DNA of 64,000 nt from a bacterium DOLZORAL124_38_8 (GCA_002747745.1 PDQG01000004.1:119216-183215), one strand, 5' to 3'. Positions 36,932 through 45,892 are shown, numbered from the stretch's first letter. Translations and numbers: made by a program. The notes: generated by a model not told the origin, from the letters alone.

Positions 36932-38449
36932 CTATTTCTTCTGTTCTCGGTACTGAATCGCTTCCGCAATATGATTGGCTAAAATATTCTCTGAATTATC
37001 AAGGTCAGCAATGGTGCGTGCCAATTTTAAAATTCGGTAATACCCACGACCACTTAACCCCATAGTTTCAACGGCTGCATTGAGCAACATTTGCGCATCA
37101 GGTTGCAACGCACACACCTTTTTTACCACCGCCGAACTCATTTCCGAATTAGTACGAATATCCAAACCCTCAAACCGCCGTAATTGAATTTCGCGCGCTG
37201 ATTCAACTCGGGCACGCACCACCGATGATGACTCGCCCGCTTCCATTTGGCTCAATTTTTCAAACGGAATATGTGGCACTTGAATATGCAAATCTATTCG
37301 ATCTAGAATAGGTCCCGATATTTTGTTTTGGTAACGTAGAATTTCAGAAGCCGTAGAAGTACATCGTTCATCGTCAGCGTCGTATCCGCACGGCGTTGGG
37401 TTCATCGCCGCCACTAACATCATTTGAGCCGGAAATACAAAACTCCCACTCGCTCGAGACACCGTTACTACACCGTCTTCCAACGGTTGTCGTAACACTT
37501 CTAGTGTTTTTTGTGAAAACTCGGGAAACTCATCTAAAAACAAAACCCCACGGTGAGCCAACGAGATTTCGCCCGGTTTTGGTGGATTCCCACCCCCAAT
37601 AATAGCGACGCCACTGGCGGTATGATGAATTGACCGGAAAGGACGAACCATCGACACTGGTGATTTTTCATTCGTTTTGCCCGCAATCGAGTAGATTTGA
37701 GTAATTTCAAGGGCTTCATCAACCGACAATTTCGGTAAAATAGTCGACAACGCCTTGGCCAACATTGATTTTCCGCTCCCTGGCGGACCAGACATCAAAA
37801 TATTGTGCCCACCAGCGGCCGCAATTTCGAGCGCGCGTTTCCCGTGCTCATTCCCTTTAATATGACACATATCACAGTCGGAATTTTCAGCCATTTTCAA
37901 ACTCTCCCACGAATACAACGTCGGTTGAATTTGCTCACCACAAGTAACGTGTTCAACTAATTCTTTTAACGTTGACACCCCAAAAGTTTCAATTGATTTA
38001 ATCAAGGCTGATTCTTTGGCATTCGCTTGCGGAACAAACACACTTTTAAACCCGTTTTGAGCGGCAAAGTAGGTAATAGGCAACACCCCAGAAACCGGCC
38101 GAACTTCGCCTGAAAACCCCAGTTCGCCCACGAATATTTGGTTTTTTGAAGTCTCCGACAGCGCGATTTCGCCACTGGCGTGCAAAATTCCTAACGCAAT
38201 TGCTAAATCAAAACGGGGACCATATTTTTTTAAATTAGCAGGAGCCAAATTGACCACAATATGTTTATTCGGAAACGCAAACCCCGAATTTTTAATGGCC
38301 GACTTTACTCGTTCTTTACTTTCTTGCACAGCGGCATCCCCCAATCCCACAATTGAAAAACGCGGCAAACCACCGTGAATATCTACTTCTACGTCAATAA
38401 GTTCTCCTTCGAGCCCTAATAATGTAACCGAGTGCAGTTTTGCCAACAT
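36932..38449 (-). CDS. comM: ComM/YifB-family AAA+ Mg-chelatase-like ATPase
   Basis: 505 aa, full length. The N-terminal Lon-protease-like fold (SVTLLGLEGELIDVEVDIHGGLPRFSIVGLGDAAVQESKERV) is followed by an AAA+ module. This has Walker A GPPGSGKSMLAK, Walker B GVLFLDEFPEF and the Mg-chelatase insert (RPFRSIHHTASGVAIIGGG). A C-terminal lid (LSGRGYYRILKLARTIADL) completes it. ComM helicases extend heteroduplex during natural transformation. comF and a pilin-like protein also occur in this window, consistent with DNA uptake. It ends in UAG. Confidence 0.93.
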   Translation of the reverse strand: MLAKLHSVTLLGLEGELIDVEVDIHGGLPRFSIVGLGDAAVQESKERVKSAIKNSGFAFPNKHIVVNLAPANLKKYGPRFDLAIALGILHASGEIALSETSKNQIFVGELGFSGEVRPVSGVLPITYFAAQNGFKSVFVPQANAKESALIKSIETFGVSTLKELVEHVTCGEQIQPTLYSWESLKMAENSDCDMCHIKGNEHGKRALEIAAAGGHNILMSGPPGSGKSMLAKALSTILPKLSVDEALEITQIYSIAGKTNEKSPVSMVRPFRSIHHTASGVAIIGGGNPPKPGEISLAHRGVLFLDEFPEFSQKTLEVLRQPLEDGVVTVSRASGSFVFPAQMMLVAAMNPTPCGYDADDERCTSTASEILRYQNKISGPILDRIDLHIQVPHIPFEKLSQMEAGESSSVVRARVESAREIQLRRFEGLDIRTNSEMSSAVVKKVCALQPDAQMLLNAAVETMGLSGRGYYRILKLARTIADLDNSENILANHIAEAIQYREQKK

Positions 38450-38510
38450 ATTTGGTATTTTTTTATTACTTTCAAAGGCTAGCAGAAAAATGAGCCATTG
38501 TCGATTTTTA

Positions 38511-38543
38511 GAAAGAAATCCAGCCTACGGCTGGATTTCTTTC
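38511..38543 (-). terminator. 15-bp terminator hairpin encoding the tgt C-terminus
   Basis: Perfect 15-bp stem (38543-38529 with 38525-38511, 3-nt loop). On the reverse strand the first arm and loop encode the last residues of Tgt and its UAG, and the second arm runs into a U/A-rich stretch. Terminator and coding end are therefore merged. Confidence 0.75.
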
Positions 38544-39673
38544 CCATTCCACTTTTCAAGCAATTGGTTTTTCCATTCCGAGTAATCTCCAGCCACAATA
38601 TGTTTACGAGCTTCCCGCATCAAATCGTGAAAAAAATGGAGATTATGCATTGTCAAATATCGTTTGGCTAAATCTTCTTCTACACGGTGTAAGTGATGTA
38701 AATACGAACGAGTAAAACCTCTCTTGCAAATCGGACTATCAGAATTTTCATCAAGCACGCGCATGTCTTCTCGGTATTGAGCGTTTCCAATTTTTAGTTT
38801 TCCGTCCCAGGTATAGACCGTTCCGTGCCGAGCGTTTCGCGCCGGTAACACACAGTCAAACATATCTATTCCGCGTTCAATGGCTTCTAATAGATTTTCT
38901 GGCGTTCCTACGCCCATCAAATAGCGAGGCTTATCGGCGGGCAACTGCACCGCCATTTCATCTAACACTTTGTACATTTGTTCGTGCGTTTCTCCCACGG
39001 CTAATCCTCCAAGAGCAAACCCGTCAAAATCGAGCGCCGTAATTTCTTCTAACGATTTTTGTCGCAAATCGGAAAAACTTCCCCCTTGCACAATTCCAAA
39101 AATTTGCGGACGCTCGGTTGGACCCAAATCTTTCGAAAACTTAGACCAATGATACTCTAAACTCCGTTTAGCCCATGCGGTTGTTTTTTCAACCGCTTTT
39201 CTAATTTTGTGCCAATTCGGTACATTCGGCGGACACTCATCAAACGCCATAATCATATCAGCCCCCAAATTATGCTGAATTTCTATTGATTTTTCCGCAT
39301 CGAGATAAAACCGTTGCCCATCAATGTGCGAATTAAAAAACACCCCGTCTTCGGTAATTTTTTTCCGTTTAATCGAAAACACCTGAAACCCTCCCGAATC
39401 GGTAAGCATGGGCTTATCACATTTCATAAAATCATGTAGTCCGCCGTGCTTAGCCACCACTTCCGATCCTGGTCTCAAATGCAAATGATACGTATTACAC
39501 AACACCACGGGCGCTTGAATCGCTTCTAAATCTTGCATATCAACGCCTCCTTTAATGGTCGCTCGGGTAGCCACACTCATAAAAAACGGAGTTTGTACTT
39601 CGCCTCGTCTGGTTTTTAATACTCCGGCTCGTGCTTTTCCGCACTTAGCTTGTAATTCATAATTTTTTGTCAT
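38525..39673 (-). CDS. tgt: tRNA-guanine transglycosylase with degenerate zinc site
   Basis: 382-residue TGT, which exchanges guanine-34 for a 7-deazaguanine in tRNA. Catalytic regions are intact: LTDSGGFQVFS (general Asp), GIVQGG, LGGLAVGE and DMFDCVLPARNARHGTVYTWDG with the nucleophile Asp. The usual zinc motif CxCxxC is here S-D-S-P-I-C: two of the three Cys are Ser, while the Cys in ICKRGFTRSYLHHL and the later His (TMHNLHFF) remain. Zinc binding is therefore doubtful. Queuosine synthesis genes are not seen, so salvage is possible. Its last codons lie in a terminator hairpin. Confidence 0.93.
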   Translation of the reverse strand: MTKNYELQAKCGKARAGVLKTRRGEVQTPFFMSVATRATIKGGVDMQDLEAIQAPVVLCNTYHLHLRPGSEVVAKHGGLHDFMKCDKPMLTDSGGFQVFSIKRKKITEDGVFFNSHIDGQRFYLDAEKSIEIQHNLGADMIMAFDECPPNVPNWHKIRKAVEKTTAWAKRSLEYHWSKFSKDLGPTERPQIFGIVQGGSFSDLRQKSLEEITALDFDGFALGGLAVGETHEQMYKVLDEMAVQLPADKPRYLMGVGTPENLLEAIERGIDMFDCVLPARNARHGTVYTWDGKLKIGNAQYREDMRVLDENSDSPICKRGFTRSYLHHLHRVEEDLAKRYLTMHNLHFFHDLMREARKHIVAGDYSEWKNQLLEKWNGKEIQP

Positions 39674-39760
39674 CGCTTTTAAACTATTTAAAAAAATATT
39701 TTTAGCGAATGAGAAAACGAGTTTTATCTTTCTTTGTCCCCCAATTTATATGCTAATCAG

Positions 39761-39793
39761 ATTGCCGCGTCGCTCACGCTCCTCGCAATGACA
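39761..39793. repeat. Small interspersed repeat (TCATTGCGAG family), copy 2
   Basis: ATTGCCGCGTCGCTCACG...CTCGCAATGACAG, an inverted-orientation relative of the element at 10070-10095. It sits between tgt and the 39803 gene. Confidence 0.6.
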
Positions 39794-39802
39794 GACGCGA
39801 GT

Positions 39803-41362
39803 TTATGCCGCCAATTTTTCTTCCGTATTTTCTGGACTTGTTTCCATTTCAACCACCTGAGGTTTATTCTCTTCTTTTTTATCAGAACCTTCAACCTGCC
39901 CACTTTCGATAAAGTTTTTAACGGCTTCTTTATCATCAAAATTCAACGTTTCATCTACTTCTTTGACCATTGCATGGATTTTGTCTCGGTATTCAGCCAT
40001 TTTCGGAGAAATTTCCTCCAGCTTAACAGTATTACTTCGTTCAGGCGTATAATTTCCTGTCAACGTTTCGGTTAATAACAAAGCGTTTTTCAATAAACTT
40101 TCACTTTTGATATTTGGTTGTTCTAAACTGACAACAAATCCTTTTAATAATTCCTCCCAACCCATAAATGCTAATTTTTCTTTACTGTCCGAAGTTGCTT
40201 GCAAAAGTGCATTTAACTGTTCATGACTTAGTTTATGAGCCCATAGAGACATATCTTTATAGTCTGCCTTCATAATATTCGGCACAAAAGACTCATTAAA
40301 CGCTGTATCAAAATGTTCCGACTGCGACCATTGTTCAAAGTACAATTTTTGCCAATTTTTCGGGTTAATTTCAGTAAACTCTTTAGCCGTAACAGGCACT
40401 TTACCACTATTTAAATCAGTCGCCCATTGTTTAAACTCTTCAAAACTCGCATTCGCAAACACATTCAAAAGCGGCATTGATTCGCCGAACTCTTTATTCA
40501 TTCGCACCAAATCAGCCTTCGAAATAAATCCAATAGCCGCCCCATAAATTAGAGATTGTAATACAAAATCTCCATCCAAACCATTGTTTAGTTTTCGTCG
40601 TTTTAATGTTAGTCGTAAATGAGCCATAACAAATCCTTTATCTATTCGAGACAAAGTCTCAGCATCTGATTCAGGCGAAGCAAAATCAGCCAAAGACTCT
40701 GAAACAATCGATGAAAATTCTTCTGGACTCCCAAGATTTTTGTCTACATATTCAAAATAATCACCATCAGCCGCCGCCATATTATCCGCTAAAAAATTCT
40801 GTTTCCACAATTCCGCCTTCGCCTCTCCCAACTCAGGTGTATTTTTTACCCAATTATAAAACTTCTTTTCCAACTCATTATCCGACAAGTTTTGCCAGTC
40901 ATTATCAGCAAATATTTCCTGTCCAGCTAAACGATTAACTGTTTGCAGTAAATAACGATCTCTCAAGGCAATATCACTCCGCTTGGCACATGTTTCAAAC
41001 GCCATCAAAAACTCAAAAATATCATTCGTTTTATACAAAAATTGAGATTTAATTTCGCCCGTACTTCTGTTTTTTAAAACTTCTTCTCCTTCGCTCGCCG
41101 AATCTATCTTTTCATAGTTAACCTCTGTAACGCCTAAAATTTTATGCTTAAAAAACTTTTTTGTTTTCTCCCACATCCGCCGAAACAAGTTTTTGGGTTT
41201 TTCGTTATTCAACACCGACTCAACATCCTCTCTATTTTCTTGAGCAAGGTTTTCAACCGGATTTTTAACTTTTTCTGCCACTACATCCGCGTACTCGTCT
41301 ACGGATTCTTTCCACAACCATCGTGTATTTTTTGCCTCCAAATCTTGTCGAATAAATTTCAT
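39803..41362 (-). CDS. Large hypothetical cytoplasmic protein
   Basis: 519 aa from ATG 41362 (MKFIRQDLEAKNTRWLWKES). It is acidic, almost entirely predicted helix, with no signal peptide, membrane helix or known catalytic motif. Trp/Phe residues recur in the pattern of a helical-repeat scaffold. The C-terminal 40 residues are Glu/Lys/Pro-rich and likely disordered. I do not recognise the family. The promoter (TTGAAT-N17-TACAAT) ends 6 nt from the ATG, so the mRNA should be leaderless, as for the other large unknown at 35472. Confidence 0.75.
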   Translation of the reverse strand: MKFIRQDLEAKNTRWLWKESVDEYADVVAEKVKNPVENLAQENREDVESVLNNEKPKNLFRRMWEKTKKFFKHKILGVTEVNYEKIDSASEGEEVLKNRSTGEIKSQFLYKTNDIFEFLMAFETCAKRSDIALRDRYLLQTVNRLAGQEIFADNDWQNLSDNELEKKFYNWVKNTPELGEAKAELWKQNFLADNMAAADGDYFEYVDKNLGSPEEFSSIVSESLADFASPESDAETLSRIDKGFVMAHLRLTLKRRKLNNGLDGDFVLQSLIYGAAIGFISKADLVRMNKEFGESMPLLNVFANASFEEFKQWATDLNSGKVPVTAKEFTEINPKNWQKLYFEQWSQSEHFDTAFNESFVPNIMKADYKDMSLWAHKLSHEQLNALLQATSDSKEKLAFMGWEELLKGFVVSLEQPNIKSESLLKNALLLTETLTGNYTPERSNTVKLEEISPKMAEYRDKIHAMVKEVDETLNFDDKEAVKNFIESGQVEGSDKKEENKPQVVEMETSPENTEEKLAA

Positions 41363-41368
41363 CTGATT

Positions 41369-41397
41369 ATTGTACCACAAAATTAATCAATATTCAA
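41369..41397 (-). promoter_or_regulatory. Promoter of the 39803 gene (leaderless)
   Basis: Reverse strand: TTGAAT (41397-41392), 17 nt, TACAAT (41374-41369), then 6 nt to the ATG at 41362. Confidence 0.6.
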
Positions 41398-41456
41398 GCC
41401 TAAATCAAGTCTGAAATTCGTTTTTTTGCTATTTTTTTGGCATAATAAACTCCGAA

Positions 41457-42719
41457 ATGGAAATATTTACATCGCTTCCAATTGAGAACTTATTATTATC
41501 ACTCGGACTTGGATGTTTTTTAGGAATCCGACGAGAACTAAACCAGAAAAACTCTGAAAAAAAAGGATTTATGGGGGTCCGTACCAGTATTTTATTTGCG
41601 GTGCTTGGAACCGTCTCAGTCTTATTTCCGACGCTCCCACAACTGCCACTTTTCACGTTTGGCGCCCTCACCTTATTTGTGGCTATTTCATACGCCCATG
41701 ACGTTGTTACTTTTAAGCACAAAGGATTGACCAGGGAAATTTCGGCTTTGATTATTTTTTGGATTGGAGTTCTAGCCGGAATTGGACAAAGCACGTTAGC
41801 CATTCTGCTAACAATTCTCCTCGGAATTATGGGAGAATTCAAAACCTCGATTCATAATTTTGTCTACACATTGACCGAACAGGAAGTAAAAGGAGCCCTA
41901 CAATTACTCGTTTTCTCTGGAGCGGTATTACCATTTTTACCACAAACGGCTATCGACCCCTGGGGGATTTTTGTTCCATTTAAAATTTGGTTACTCGTTA
42001 TTTTAATCTCTGGACTCGGATTCTTAGGATATTTCTTGACCAAATATTTATCTTCCAAAGGGGGCGTATTATTGTCGTCATTCTTAGGGGCTCTGGTCTC
42101 AAGCACGGCTGTGTGTGCGTCATTAGCCGAACAATCGGTGCGGAGCCGGAAACTTAATCTCTTAGCCAGTGGAATATTTCTTGCATTAGGAACTATGCAA
42201 ATCCGCGTCCTCATAGAAATTCTCGCTGTAGGAGGATCAAATTTCCAAAACTGGTTCCTCCTCGTTCCAACAGGAATGGCGCTCGGAAGTTTTGGATTCG
42301 CTTGGATGTTTTTCCGCGGTATGAAAGATTCAAAACCAAACAAAAAACCTGAACTCAGCAGCCCGTTTGAACTTTTACCCGCGTTGAAATTTGGACTCTT
42401 ATTTGTCGTTGTTTTACTGGCTTTACACTTTGCTAAAAAATTCTTAGGAAACCAAGGAGTTTACGCTGCAGCAGCTCTTTCTGGGTTGGTTGATGTCGAC
42501 GCCATCGTGTTATCTAGTGTCGAATCGGCAAACAACGGTGAGCTCACGCAACCAGTTTCCGAAATCGCCATTTTCTTGGCCTTATTTGTCAACACCTTGG
42601 TCAAAATATTTTATGCCAGCCTTATTGGTTCAAAATCATTCGTAAAAAAATTAATCATACCAACGGTTCTTGTGTCTCTCATCGGGGCCGGACTTTTGGA
42701 ATTGTCCGTTTTTCTCTAA
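41457..42719 (+). CDS. MgtC/SapB plus DUF4010 membrane protein
   Basis: 420 aa with about 12 membrane helices. The N-terminal third is MgtC-like: LLLSLGLGCFLGIRREL, then KGFMGVRTSILFAVLGTVSVL (the G-x-R-T motif). The C-terminal two thirds match DUF4010, with GGVLLSSFLGALVSSTAVCASLAEQS, ALSGLVDVDAIVLSS and ISEIAIFLALFVNTLVK-like helices. The fusion is common in bacteria and is thought to affect Mg2+ or metal homeostasis. CorA is encoded 33 kb away. A CATAAT box lies 10 nt from the ATG. Confidence 0.87.
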   Translation: MEIFTSLPIENLLLSLGLGCFLGIRRELNQKNSEKKGFMGVRTSILFAVLGTVSVLFPTLPQLPLFTFGALTLFVAISYAHDVVTFKHKGLTREISALIIFWIGVLAGIGQSTLAILLTILLGIMGEFKTSIHNFVYTLTEQEVKGALQLLVFSGAVLPFLPQTAIDPWGIFVPFKIWLLVILISGLGFLGYFLTKYLSSKGGVLLSSFLGALVSSTAVCASLAEQSVRSRKLNLLASGIFLALGTMQIRVLIEILAVGGSNFQNWFLLVPTGMALGSFGFAWMFFRGMKDSKPNKKPELSSPFELLPALKFGLLFVVVLLALHFAKKFLGNQGVYAAAALSGLVDVDAIVLSSVESANNGELTQPVSEIAIFLALFVNTLVKIFYASLIGSKSFVKKLIIPTVLVSLIGAGLLELSVFL

Positions 42720-42772
42720 AAACTCCAAAAAAATTGTAACATTTTCTCCCTCTCCGTCGTTGTAATAAACAG

Positions 42773-44035
42773 ATGAGCTTTCACGACCTAGAAATACTTT
42801 TGAAAACTATTTTCCAGCGTGCCACACGTACTGGAAATGCTACCCATAAAACGACCCTCAAAAACTTATGTTTATCAACGCTTTCTGCCACGCATATGCC
42901 TTGGTGGAAAATGTTTTTATTGGGGAAATTTTCGTTCCAGATTAAATCAGCATTGGCAGTGTTTTTAGTATTCGGAGCTTTGTTTTCATTGTTCCAAAGT
43001 GAATCATACGCCGGAGAAATCAAACCAACGTTTGGACTAGTCGAATTAACTCGAGACGGAAAAACACGAATTATTCGCGACACAACCAAATTAAAAGTCG
43101 GCGACATTGTTCAAGTAGCCAGCAGCGCACAAGCCAATATCAAGCTCAACAACCAAGCTATCGAATCTGAAGCCCTTGCTCATACGGAAGTCCGAATTAT
43201 GGATAAAGATAAAATATTTCTATCAGAAGGAACTTTAGAAAATCAAATCAAAAAACAAGCTGAAATTGCTACCAAACGAGGGAAAATCTCGGCGCAAAAT
43301 GGAAAAGGCATCATTTCGGTTACGCCAACCGGAGAAACAAAAGTCACAGCCGTAAAAAATCAATTAGAAATTTCTGATTGGCTCGATCGCTCAATACGTT
43401 TGACCTCTGGAGAAACCATAAAATTAACCACTGATTCGAATCTTACCAATACAAATCCAAGCAAAACTGATATTTTGACGGAATCACTGTTAAATAAAAT
43501 TCGAGCAAAATTATTGATTAGTCAAACCAAAATTCTAAACGGAATTCATACTATTAACGAGCAAAAACAACGAACCATCGGACAAGCCGAACTTCATTCT
43601 GCTCAAAAATCATTCAAAACTATTTATTCGATTTTGAACCAAGCCTTTACTGGGAAAAAAGTAAATATCGAACAAATTACCCTCGCACAAGTTATTGAAA
43701 TCATACAAGCACACACCAACGACGCACAACTGTTGACCGAGGCCAAAGCCACAAAAATATTTTTGGAAAAAGCCATGAATGAAAGCGTGGCTTTTGCCCT
43801 CCCAGACGAACAAGAAAATAAACATTTTTATAACTATCAAGTGATAGAAAAAGTGTTCGAAACCTACGCAGAAAACAACGTAAAAGAAAAAAATCTTTTA
43901 CAAAAAAAATACCTCACGCGGGCACAAGCTGAATTTGCCGAACTAAAAACTCCCGCAGAACGCCGATTTTATCTCTCAACCATTCCACAACGAACACTCT
44001 TCTACGCGTCGTTAGTCTCTCTCACGACTGAATAG
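42773..44035 (+). CDS. Membrane-anchored FecR-like domain protein
   Basis: 420 aa. A cytoplasmic N-terminus of about 55 residues (MSFHDLEILLKTIFQRATRTGN...) is followed by one membrane helix (about 58-78, KSALAVFLVFGALFSLF). An extracellular FecR-like beta domain comes next (about 85-230: LTRDGKTRIIRDTTKLKVGDIVQVASSAQANIKL, RGKISAQNGKGIISVTPTGETKVTAV). The C-terminal half is helical (about 240-415). FecR domains often belong to anti-sigma or surface-signal systems, but no sigma factor gene is adjacent. TGTAAT lies 6 nt from the ATG, so this mRNA too may be leaderless. It ends in UAG, convergent with ftsE. Confidence 0.65.
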   Translation: MSFHDLEILLKTIFQRATRTGNATHKTTLKNLCLSTLSATHMPWWKMFLLGKFSFQIKSALAVFLVFGALFSLFQSESYAGEIKPTFGLVELTRDGKTRIIRDTTKLKVGDIVQVASSAQANIKLNNQAIESEALAHTEVRIMDKDKIFLSEGTLENQIKKQAEIATKRGKISAQNGKGIISVTPTGETKVTAVKNQLEISDWLDRSIRLTSGETIKLTTDSNLTNTNPSKTDILTESLLNKIRAKLLISQTKILNGIHTINEQKQRTIGQAELHSAQKSFKTIYSILNQAFTGKKVNIEQITLAQVIEIIQAHTNDAQLLTEAKATKIFLEKAMNESVAFALPDEQENKHFYNYQVIEKVFETYAENNVKEKNLLQKKYLTRAQAEFAELKTPAERRFYLSTIPQRTLFYASLVSLTTE

Positions 44036-44039
44036 TTTA

Positions 44040-44735
44040 CTATATCATCCCCGCAAAAGCGGTGGCACGATCACAGTTTTTTTGGTCGAAAGAAATCTTC
44101 CCGTCATCAATACGAATAACTCTTGGGGAGAGATTCTCCACCAACACAGGGTCATGCGTTGAAAACAAAATAGTTAACCCAATTTCTTGGTTTAAATAGC
44201 GAAAAAGTTCCGCTATTTCGCGGGAATTTTTTGGATCAAGGTTTCCGGTCGCTTCATCAGCAATCAATATTTTAGGATTATGTACCAATGCCCGAGCAAT
44301 GGCCACCCGTTGCGATTCTCCGCCAGACAGATTTTCGGGGAACGCCGCTCGCAAATCCCACAGCCCGACTCGTTTTAGTACATTAGGAACCACTTTATCT
44401 ATCAACGATTCTTCTCCACAAACTTCTAACGCGTACGCCACATTTTGGTATACAGTTTTGTGCGCTAATAGTTTAAAGTCTTGATACACCACCCCAATTT
44501 GCCTTCGGTATTCTTGAACGCTCAACCAAGACAAATCATTAATAGCCAAAGCATCCAGAAATATAGCGCCTTCGGTTGGTTTTCGTTCCGCGGTTAATAA
44601 TCGAAAAATAGTAGATTTACCAGCCCCAGACGGCCCGAGAATGGCCACGACTTCTTGCGGTAATACTTCAAAAGACAAAGTATCTAATATTTTTTTTCCT
44701 TGTACAACAAACGAAACCGAATCAAATTTCAACAT
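44040..44735 (-). CDS. ftsE: Cell division ABC transporter ATPase FtsE
   Basis: 231 aa. Walker A is GPSGAGKSTIFRLL, the Q-loop is VVYQDFKLLAHKTVYQNVAYAL, the signature is NLSGGESQRVAIARALVHNPKILIADEATGNLDP and the H-switch is LFSTHD. The DFKLL segment and overall length are typical of FtsE rather than LolD-type ATPases. With FtsX it controls peptidoglycan hydrolases at the septum, yet no ftsX is adjacent; the downstream neighbour is a convergent gene on the other strand. FtsX must be encoded elsewhere if this is FtsE. Confidence 0.85.
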   Translation of the reverse strand: MLKFDSVSFVVQGKKILDTLSFEVLPQEVVAILGPSGAGKSTIFRLLTAERKPTEGAIFLDALAINDLSWLSVQEYRRQIGVVYQDFKLLAHKTVYQNVAYALEVCGEESLIDKVVPNVLKRVGLWDLRAAFPENLSGGESQRVAIARALVHNPKILIADEATGNLDPKNSREIAELFRYLNQEIGLTILFSTHDPVLVENLSPRVIRIDDGKISFDQKNCDRATAFAGMI

Positions 44736-44804
44736 AATATTCTACAGACAGTATAACCCGAATTATTTATTTTTGAAAACAAATTTAAGGCACGAGAAAT
44801 TAAT

Positions 44805-44832
44805 TTGACAAAAGCAAGGTTTTTTCTACTAT
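44805..44832 (+). promoter_or_regulatory. rpsP operon promoter
   Basis: TTGACA (44805-44810), 16-nt spacer ending TTTTTTC, TACTAT (44827-44832). The rpmB promoter has the same form, including the TTTTTTC before the -10. Leader about 25 nt without a Shine-Dalgarno. Confidence 0.7.
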
Positions 44833-44863
44833 CAGCCGTGATTTCTTAGTAGAATATATACCT

Positions 44864-45175
44864 ATGTTAGTAATTCGTCTTGCAAGATTCGGAAGAAAAA
44901 AACAAGCCTTCTTTCGGCTAGTAGCGGCAGAAAAAAGCCGAGCAGTACAAAAAAAATACATAACTTCTCTTGGATACTACAATCCATTGACTGAAAACGG
45001 AAAAGGAGAATTTGTATTTGATAAGGAAAAAGTAGAAACGTTCATCAAAAACGGCGCACATCCTTCTCAAACTGTGGCTCGGTTATTGGTAAAAAACGGG
45101 GTAAAAGCCGCTGAAAAATTTATCAAACAACGACCAACCGTAGAAAAGAAACCGGCTGAAAAAACCGAAGAATAA
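44864..45175 (+). CDS. rpsP: Ribosomal protein bS16
   Basis: 103 aa. MLVIRLARFGRKKQAFFRLVAAEKSRAVQKKYITSLGYYNPLT is the typical bS16 N-terminus, and a basic Lys/Glu-rich tail follows. It binds 16S rRNA and is needed for 30S assembly. It heads a likely operon rpsP-khpA-pilin-like-comF, with gaps of 40, 6 and 11 nt. The usual partners rimM, trmD and rplS are absent. It has its own strong promoter. Confidence 0.96.
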   Translation: MLVIRLARFGRKKQAFFRLVAAEKSRAVQKKYITSLGYYNPLTENGKGEFVFDKEKVETFIKNGAHPSQTVARLLVKNGVKAAEKFIKQRPTVEKKPAEKTEE

Positions 45176-45215
45176 ATCTACGCGTTCACTTATTTAGTTT
45201 TTAAAATAATAAACC

Positions 45216-45458
45216 ATGAATACAAATATTCGAGATTTTGTTGAATACTTAGTTTTATCTTTGTGTGAAGACAAAGACGCGGTAAGCATCACTGAATCAG
45301 TTGATGACCGAGGAAATTTAATTATCATTTCAGTAGCTGAAGCCGACATGGGACGACTTATTGGTCGAGCTGGGAAAAACATTTCTGCTCTTCGAACACT
45401 GGTAAACGTTATGGCGGCTCGAACCGAACAACGATATTCTCTTAAAGTAGTAGAATAA
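45216..45458 (+). CDS. khpA: KH-domain RNA-binding protein KhpA
   Basis: 80 aa, a single type II KH domain. The nucleotide-binding GxxG loop is in MGRLIGRAGKNISALRTLVNVMAART (GRAG). Position after rpsP is conserved in many bacteria. KhpA, often with KhpB, is a global RNA chaperone affecting cell division and small RNAs. Given the missing Shine-Dalgarno system here, RNA-binding factors of this sort could matter for initiation, but that is speculation. It ends in UAA six bases before the next ATG. Confidence 0.92.
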   Translation: MNTNIRDFVEYLVLSLCEDKDAVSITESVDDRGNLIIISVAEADMGRLIGRAGKNISALRTLVNVMAARTEQRYSLKVVE

Positions 45459-45464
45459 TAGACC

Positions 45465-45881
45465 ATGAACGATTTTTCTCCTCGCGACAATTTTCAAACC
45501 AATCCATTTGTAGATACCCCGCTTATTCAAAGTGACAGTACGCTGCAAGGATTAATCATAAAATTGTTAGTGTTTGCGTTTGTCGCGGCAGCCATTATTT
45601 CTGCCATTTTCATTTTCTGGGGAGGAATTTCTTTTATCTTATCGGGAGGAAATGATGAAAAAATTAAAAAAGCCGTTAACACCATTCGATATGCGATTAT
45701 TGGCTTAATTATTACCATCATTAGTGGAGTATTTGTAACTTTTATTGGAAAATTCTTTGGGTTTGATTTTGAACAATTCATTCCGAGTGTTGCCGAAATA
45801 AAAGGCTACATTAACCAGTTTGCTGGAAATATAAAAAGCTCAACTGGAGCGGGCAGAATAAACAACACTCGTCCTTTTTAG
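45465..45881 (+). CDS. Pilin-like two-helix membrane protein (TrbC/VirB2-like)
   Basis: 138 aa. After a polar N-terminus of about 28 residues come two membrane helices (LIIKLLVFAFVAAAIISAIFIFWGGISFIL and AIIGLIITIISGVFVTFIGKFF). They are joined by a polar turn SGGNDEKIKKAVNTIRY. This helix-GG-turn-helix pattern is that of TrbC/VirB2-type and Mbov_0395-type pilin-like proteins common in CPR genomes. The C-terminus is polar. It sits between khpA and comF, so a link to DNA uptake or surface filaments is possible but not shown. It ends in UAG. Confidence 0.7.
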   Translation: MNDFSPRDNFQTNPFVDTPLIQSDSTLQGLIIKLLVFAFVAAAIISAIFIFWGGISFILSGGNDEKIKKAVNTIRYAIIGLIITIISGVFVTFIGKFFGFDFEQFIPSVAEIKGYINQFAGNIKSSTGAGRINNTRPF

Positions 45882-45892
45882 AAACAACAAAT

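Noticed and set aside
42734..42766. TTGTAA/TGTAAT as a sigma70 promoter for the FecR-like gene
   Set aside because: The spacer is 21 nt, too long; the -10 alone is suggestive but not sufficient.
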